Shown: positions 59,698 to 64,000 of the stretch, one piece after another
Layout of the letters: each line of letters begins with the position of its first letter
Position numbering within the stretch: position 1 is the first letter of the stretch
Assembly (NCBI RefSeq): GCF_020539525.1
Contig: NZ_JACDXX010000005.1
Location: 124,001-188,000 of the forward strand
DNA length: 64,000 nt
Direction: 5' to 3'
Source of the DNA: Pseudogemmobacter faecipullorum
Lineage (GTDB): Bacteria; Pseudomonadota; Alphaproteobacteria; Rhodobacterales; Rhodobacteraceae
The notes under the pieces: generated by a model
Databases searched by the model: none
Told to the model about the DNA's origin: nothing
Seen by the model: only the letters and a program-made list of their open reading frames with translations
Made by a program: the position numbers and the translations under genes

Positions 59698-60104
59698 GAG
59701 GATCCTTCCTTCTTCTCGTCAAAGACGGCCTGGGCAAGCTCCAGCGCCTGTCTCATCGCGGGCAAGCCGCCGAACATGCTCATCTGCCAGATCACTTCCG
59801 CAATCTCGCGTTCCGTGGCCCCCGCCTCCAGGGCATGGCGGATGGTCAGCTTGATCTGCGGCTCGGCCAGCGCGCCCTGGGCGCAGAAACCGGCCAGCGT
59901 GATCAGAAGCCGGGTGCGCGCATCCAGCCCCTCACGGTTAAAAGTCTTGCCGAACCACATCTCCATGAGATCGGCCGGCATGGTCGGGAACAGCTTGTCA
60001 AAGCTGCCCGCCTTCATGCCCTCAAGGCCGGGATTGAAGCTTTTCAGCATCTCCTGGCCGCTTTCCATCATCTGCTGGATCATCCGGTTATAGGCTTCGT
60101 TCAT
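59694..60104 (-). CDS. Carboxymuconolactone decarboxylase/AhpD-family protein in the nuo operon
   Basis: A 136-residue all-helical protein of the CMD family. The core is [20 protein letters not shown] and [18 protein letters not shown]. The CxxC redox pair of AhpD is reduced to a single Cys (GFCAQGA), so peroxidase-type disulfide chemistry is doubtful. It is coupled at both ends by ATGA overlaps with the collagen-like gene and nuoJ. It corresponds in position to the unidentified reading frames between nqo9 and nqo10 of Paracoccus. Role in complex I unknown. Confidence 0.85.
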   Translation of the reverse strand: MNEAYNRMIQQMMESGQEMLKSFNPGLEGMKAGSFDKLFPTMPADLMEMWFGKTFNREGLDARTRLLITLAGFCAQGALAEPQIKLTIRHALEAGATEREIAEVIWQMSMFGGLPAMRQALELAQAVFDEKKEGSS

Positions 60105-60583
60105 TCGCCACCCTCCGCGGACTGAACCTGCAGACACAGGAAAAAATTCACATTGGCAAAGCCCTCGGTGGCCGGGGTCACCGCCGCCGGTTCCGAACGC
60201 TCCTGCGCGACGCCTGGCACATAATCCGGCGAGGCGGCCAGAACCACCTCGCCCGCCGACAGCCAGCCGGTCGGGCAGCCACCGGGGCGGCGCACCAGCA
60301 CCACCGCCTCAGGCCCCAGATCCCCTGCCCCTGCCGGACCCGGCGTTCCCGGCTCGCCCTTCAGACCCTGAGGGCCTGCCGGACCCGGCGGACCGGCAAG
60401 GCCCTGCGGCCCCGCCTCACCCTGGGCACCATCAGCCCCCGCCGGACCGGCCTCACCGGCCGGACCATGCGCCCCGGCATGACCCGGGCCGCCGCGCAAC
60501 AGATCACCGCCCAGCAGAACGGCAAGGGCCAGCACGGCTGCGCCCCCTGCGGCTCCGAAAACGGCTGATGTGATCTGACGCAT
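60101..60583 (-). CDS. Membrane-anchored collagen-like protein in the nuo operon
   Basis: A 160-residue protein. Residues 5-29 form one hydrophobic segment (signal anchor). Residues 31-84 are 18 uninterrupted Gly-X-Y triplets rich in Pro and Ala (for example [19 protein letters not shown]). The C-terminal 75 residues form a small polar domain with two cysteines (103 and 150). This predicts a trimer held by a short collagen helix outside the cytoplasmic membrane. It is not a known complex I subunit, yet its stop overlaps the start of the next gene (ATGA at 60101-60104). It lies 29 bases from nuoI. Function unknown. Confidence 0.85.
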   Translation of the reverse strand: MRQITSAVFGAAGGAAVLALAVLLGGDLLRGGPGHAGAHGPAGEAGPAGADGAQGEAGPQGLAGPPGPAGPQGLKGEPGTPGPAGAGDLGPEAVVLVRRPGGCPTGWLSAGEVVLAASPDYVPGVAQERSEPAAVTPATEGFANVNFFLCLQVQSAEGGE

Positions 60584-60612
60584 GGCGGTTTCAGGTCTCC
60601 GGGGGGAAAGGT

Positions 60613-61107
60613 TCAGCGGTAGGGCGCATCAAGCTCGAGGTTGCGGGCGATCTGGGCTTCCCAGCGCGCGCCGTTTTCCAGCAGCTTGTCTTTATTGTAG
60701 AACAGCTCTTCGCGGGTCTCGGTCGAAAACTCGAAATTCGGCCCCTCGACGATGGCATCCACCGGGCAGGCTTCCTGGCAGAAACCGCAATAGATGCATT
60801 TCGTCATATCGATGTCATAGCGCGTGGTGCGGCGCGAGCCGTCCTCGCGCGGTTCGGCATCAATGGTGATGGCCTGAGCCGGGCAGATCGCTTCGCAGAG
60901 CTTGCAGGCAATGCAGCGCTCTTCGCCATTCGGATAGCGGCGCAGAGCATGCTCACCCCGGAAACGCGGCGACAGCGGCCCCTTTTCATGCGGGTAGTTG
61001 ATCGTCGGCTTGGGCTTGAAGAAATAGCGCATGCCGATGGCAAAACCCTTGATGAAATCAACCATCAGGAAATAGCGGGTGGCGCGGTTCCAGTCGATAT
61101 TGGCCAT
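60613..61107 (-). CDS. nuoI: NADH-quinone oxidoreductase subunit I
   Basis: A 164-residue peripheral-arm subunit carrying two 4Fe-4S clusters (N6a/N6b). Ligand motifs are [12 protein letters not shown] and [12 protein letters not shown]. The ATG at 61105-61107 gives [13 protein letters not shown], the usual N terminus. It lies four bases after nuoH. Confidence 0.97.
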   Translation of the reverse strand: MANIDWNRATRYFLMVDFIKGFAIGMRYFFKPKPTINYPHEKGPLSPRFRGEHALRRYPNGEERCIACKLCEAICPAQAITIDAEPREDGSRRTTRYDIDMTKCIYCGFCQEACPVDAIVEGPNFEFSTETREELFYNKDKLLENGARWEAQIARNLELDAPYR

Positions 61108-61111
61108 CAGA

Positions 61112-62149
61112 TCAGCCCCCCAGAGTATAGCGGGCCCAGAAGGCACCGAGGACTTCGAATTTAGCAAGGAAGGCCACCAGCACGACCCAGCCCAGCGACA
61201 GCGGCAGGAAGACTTTCCAGCCAATCCGCATCAGCTGGTCATAGCGGTAGCGCGGCACGATCGCCTTCACCATGGCGAACATGAAGAACCAGGCCCACAT
61301 CTTGGCAACCATCCACCACCAGCCATCAGCGATGCCCGGGATCGGCGAGAGCCAGCCACCGAAGAAGAACAAAGACAGCAAAGCGCACATCAGGAAGATG
61401 GCGATATATTCACCGGCCATGAACAAGAGATAGGGGGTCGAGGAATATTCGACCATGAAACCGGCAACCAGTTCCGATTCCGCTTCCGGAAGGTCGAAGG
61501 GCGGACGGTTGGTCTCGGCCAGCGTCGAGATGAAGAACAGAACCAGCATCGGGAAATGCGGCAGCCAGTACCAGCCAAGCGCACCATAGCCGGTGTCCTG
61601 AGCCCGGACCAGGTCAGACATATTCATCGAGCCGGTCGAGATGATCAGACCGATGATGATCAGGCCGAGCGAGACCTCATAAGAGATCATCTGCGCCGCC
61701 GAGCGCAGCCCGCCAAGGAAGGCGTATTTCGAGTTCGAGGCCCAGCCGCCCATGATCACGCCGTAAACCTCAAGCGAGGAGACGGCGAAGACGAAGAGGA
61801 TCGCCACATTGATATCGGCCAGAACCCAGCCGTAATCGAAGGGGATCACCGCAAAGGCCAGCAGCGCCAGTACGAAAGACAAAAGCGGCGCGAGGAAGTA
61901 GACCGGACGGTCAACCCCGGCCGGAACCACGATCTCTTTCAGCACATATTTCAGCGCATCAGCGAAAGTCTGCAAAATGCCCCAGGGGCCAACCACGTTG
62001 GGGCCGCGCCGCACCTGAACCGCCGCCCAGATCTTCCGGTCGCCATAGACCATGAAAATCAGCGAGATCATGACGAAGGCAACCACCGCAAGGCATTGCG
62101 CGATCAGAATGACCGCCGTGCCCAGGCCCGTGCTGAAAAATCCGTCCAT
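61112..62149 (-). CDS. nuoH: NADH-quinone oxidoreductase subunit H
   Basis: A 345-residue, eight-helix membrane subunit forming part of the quinone chamber. Conserved are [21 protein letters not shown], the cytoplasmic-loop acidic segment [20 protein letters not shown], and [12 protein letters not shown] near the end. It lies between a lipoprotein gene and nuoI. Confidence 0.97.
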   Translation of the reverse strand: MDGFFSTGLGTAVILIAQCLAVVAFVMISLIFMVYGDRKIWAAVQVRRGPNVVGPWGILQTFADALKYVLKEIVVPAGVDRPVYFLAPLLSFVLALLAFAVIPFDYGWVLADINVAILFVFAVSSLEVYGVIMGGWASNSKYAFLGGLRSAAQMISYEVSLGLIIIGLIISTGSMNMSDLVRAQDTGYGALGWYWLPHFPMLVLFFISTLAETNRPPFDLPEAESELVAGFMVEYSSTPYLLFMAGEYIAIFLMCALLSLFFFGGWLSPIPGIADGWWWMVAKMWAWFFMFAMVKAIVPRYRYDQLMRIGWKVFLPLSLGWVVLVAFLAKFEVLGAFWARYTLGG

Positions 62150-62211
62150 CTTTCTTCCCGTCCCTTCAAACCGCCCGTATTCGGACCGTCCGTTTCGTCA
62201 GACCGCGTGTT

Positions 62212-62613
62212 TCAAACCGTCGGTATCCCAAGCTCTCCGCAATCGCGCACCGTCACCTCGGCATCAATTGTCTTCAAGCCCAGGGGCAAGGCGGCCGAGA
62301 TCACCCAGACCGCATCACCCCGTGTCGTTCCGCCGGATTTTGCAACATTGGTCCGCACATGGCGGGCAAAACCGGCACCCCGGATCAGTGCATATTGCGC
62401 AGCCGCGCAACGGGCATAATCCTCAATCTCTTTTGCCGTCGCATCGCCCTTCAGGGTAACGCGAAAGCTGACCATATCGCCTTCGAGCAAAGCCGTCCGG
62501 ATCCCCAGATACTCGGGCTTTTGCCCCTCTGCTCTCATCTCCGCCTCGGGCGCACAAGCCCCGATGGCAAGAAGCGCCATCAGTGCTGCTGCCAGAGCCG
62601 GAGATCTGGTCAT
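62212..62613 (-). CDS. Small lipoprotein encoded between nuoG and nuoH
   Basis: A 133-residue protein with a lipoprotein signal (MTRSPALAAALMALLAIGAC, lipobox IGAC). The mature domain has three further cysteines and a mixed alpha/beta pattern (MVSFRVTLKGDATAKEIEDY, AVWVISAALPLGLKTID). It occupies the place of the unidentified frame between nqo3 and nqo8 in Paracoccus. It lies two bases after nuoG and is surely co-transcribed. Function unknown; periplasmic assistance to complex I is a guess. Confidence 0.8.
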   Translation of the reverse strand: MTRSPALAAALMALLAIGACAPEAEMRAEGQKPEYLGIRTALLEGDMVSFRVTLKGDATAKEIEDYARCAAAQYALIRGAGFARHVRTNVAKSGGTTRGDAVWVISAALPLGLKTIDAEVTVRDCGELGIPTV

Positions 62614-62615
62614 TG

Positions 62616-64000
62616 TTATTCTGCCGCAAGCGGCTGCGCCGCCCGGGCCTTCTGCCCTGCCGAAAGCTCTGCCATCACCGCCGAGGCGCGGGCAATCGGG
62701 TTGGTCAGATAGAAATCTCTGATCACATTGCGGAAACTGGCTTTGGCCGGGGCTTTCAGCTCCAGCGGCTGCCAGTCATTCACCGCAACCTCATCAATTG
62801 CCGCCAGATGCGGATGCGCGGCCACCAGGGCAGCGCGCAGACCGCCAAGGCTGTCCCAGGGCAGTTTTGCGCCGAGTTCAGCCGAAAGCGCGCGCAGGAT
62901 CGCCCAGTTTTCCTTGGCCTCGCCCGGGGCGAAACCAGCGCGGAACGACAACTGCGGCCGGCCTTCGGTATTGACGAAGAGACCGTTCTCCTCGGTGAAA
63001 GCCGCGCCCGGCAGGATGATGTCAGCGCGGTTGGCACCACGATCGCCATGGCTGCCCTGATAGATGACGAAGGGACCGGGGGCGATCTCAACCTCATCCG
63101 CGCCGAGGTTATAGATCACCTCTGCGCCTTCGGTCGCCGCCGCCAGACCGCCTTCGGTCACCGCATTCACATCCATCGCGCCAACGCGGGCAGCGGCGGT
63201 ATGCAGAACCAGAAGCTTTGCCCCTGCCCCCTGAACATAGGCCATGGCCTGCGACAGCACAGCCGCTCCATCGGCCTCATTCAGCGCGCCCTGGCCAATG
63301 ATGACCAGCGTATCGGGCTTTTCAGTGACTTTGCCGACCAGCTCGGTCAGCGCCGCACGATCAGCGCCCATATGTTTATAGTCATAGGTCAGATCGACGG
63401 CTTCACCGATCAGGCCGATGGTGGCGCCATTGGTCCAGGCCTTGCGGATCCGGGCGTTCAGCACCGGAGCCTCGACACGCGGGTTGGTACCGATCAGCAG
63501 AATGGTTTTCGCGCTGTCGATATCCGCAATCGAGGCAGTACCGACATAGGCCGAACGGTTGCCAGCGGGCAGACGTGCGCCATCGGTGCGGGCCTCAACC
63601 TTACCGCCCAGGCCCTCAACCAGCTGTTTGAGGCTGTAGATCGCCTCAACCGGAGCCAGATCACCGATCAGACCTGCAATTTTTTTGCCCTTCATCGCGG
63701 CGGCAGCAGCGGCAAGCGCCTCGCCCCAGCCCGCTTTGCGAAGCCGGCCGTTTTCACGGATATAGGGCGTGTCGAGACGCTGGCGACGCAGACCATCCCA
63801 GATGAAGCGGGTCTTGTCCGAGATCCATTCCTCATTCACCCCGTCATTGTTGCGCGGCAGAATGCGCATCACTTCGCGGCCCTTGGTATCGACCCGGATG
63901 TTTGAGCCAAGCGCATCCATCACATCGATGGTTTCGGTCTTGGTCAGCTCCCAGGGACGGGCGGTGAAAGCATAGGGTTTCGAGGTCAGCGCGCCGACCG
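62616..64000 (-). CDS. nuoG: NADH-quinone oxidoreductase subunit G, C-terminal part
   Basis: About 460 residues are visible and the frame runs off the right edge, so the N-terminal iron-sulfur domains are outside. The visible part is the molybdopterin-oxidoreductase-like domain ([59 protein letters not shown]). In complex I this domain holds no molybdenum and is structural. Confidence 0.96.
   Translation of the reverse strand, partial: VGALTSKPYAFTARPWELTKTETIDVMDALGSNIRVDTKGREVMRILPRNNDGVNEEWISDKTRFIWDGLRRQRLDTPYIRENGRLRKAGWGEALAAAAAAMKGKKIAGLIGDLAPVEAIYSLKQLVEGLGGKVEARTDGARLPAGNRSAYVGTASIADIDSAKTILLIGTNPRVEAPVLNARIRKAWTNGATIGLIGEAVDLTYDYKHMGADRAALTELVGKVTEKPDTLVIIGQGALNEADGAAVLSQAMAYVQGAGAKLLVLHTAAARVGAMDVNAVTEGGLAAATEGAEVIYNLGADEVEIAPGPFVIYQGSHGDRGANRADIILPGAAFTEENGLFVNTEGRPQLSFRAGFAPGEAKENWAILRALSAELGAKLPWDSLGGLRAALVAAHPHLAAIDEVAVNDWQPLELKAPAKASFRNVIRDFYLTNPIARASAVMAELSAGQKARAAQPLAAE

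Overview
The window reads as chromosomal DNA of a high-GC alphaproteobacterium of the Rhodobacteraceae (Paracoccus/Rhodobacter type). The main evidence is the complex I operon on the right. It carries nuo genes with extra reading frames between nuoG/nuoH and between nuoI/nuoJ, followed by birA, coaX and rnj, which is the layout known for the Paracoccus nqo cluster. Almost all bases are in dense, short-spaced operons with frequent ATGA overlaps.

Layout. 1-8304 (minus): methylated-amine catabolism, with the start of a dehydrogenase, an aldehyde dehydrogenase, an MttB-type corrinoid methyltransferase without pyrrolysine, and two FAD/GcvT-domain dehydrogenases of the dimethylglycine/sarcosine type. 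A divergent LysR regulator lies at 8462-9331. 9365-16446: a PHP hydrolase, a large class II ribonucleotide reductase-like protein that has lost its catalytic residues, a DMT exporter and enolase. 16501-18650: a DUF695/RraB-like gene, an internally deleted IS3-family element with 13-bp inverted repeats, and a gene-free scar. 18651-32276: housekeeping genes (guaB, an amidotransferase, glk, an esterase, a DNA glycosylase, an MFS carrier, an NDUFAF6-like protein, cimA, cysS, an outer-membrane barrel and an ABC-F ATPase). 32553-34592: a corrinoid-activation (RACo-type) protein, followed by a hexanucleotide repeat and tRNA-Gly(CCC). 34863-40440: an accessory stretch beside the tRNA with phage and transposase debris, a serine hydrolase, an ampR-ampC pair and a small secreted protein. 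40745-43386: a cobalamin riboswitch leading into gbcAB (Rieske glycine-betaine demethylase). 43596-48317: an M20 peptidase with a polar amino-acid ABC transporter. 48980-64000: a sulfotransferase-like gene, then rnj-coaX-birA-nuoN-M-L-K-J, two extra genes, nuoI-H, a lipoprotein gene and nuoG, which is cut by the window edge.

How the parts fit. Vitamin B12 recurs across the window: a corrinoid methyltransferase, a corrinoid reactivator, a B12 riboswitch and a dead relative of the B12-dependent ribonucleotide reductase. The most interesting reading is that the cell has two ways to start demethylating glycine betaine or a similar quaternary amine. One is corrinoid-dependent (MttB family plus activator). 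The other is oxygen-dependent and B12-independent (GbcAB), and the riboswitch would shut it off when B12 is plentiful. Both would feed the dimethylglycine/sarcosine-type dehydrogenases. Other points of note are a short membrane-anchored collagen-like protein translationally coupled inside the complex I operon, the inactive reductase paralogue, and the pairing of enolase with an RNase E-regulator-like protein.
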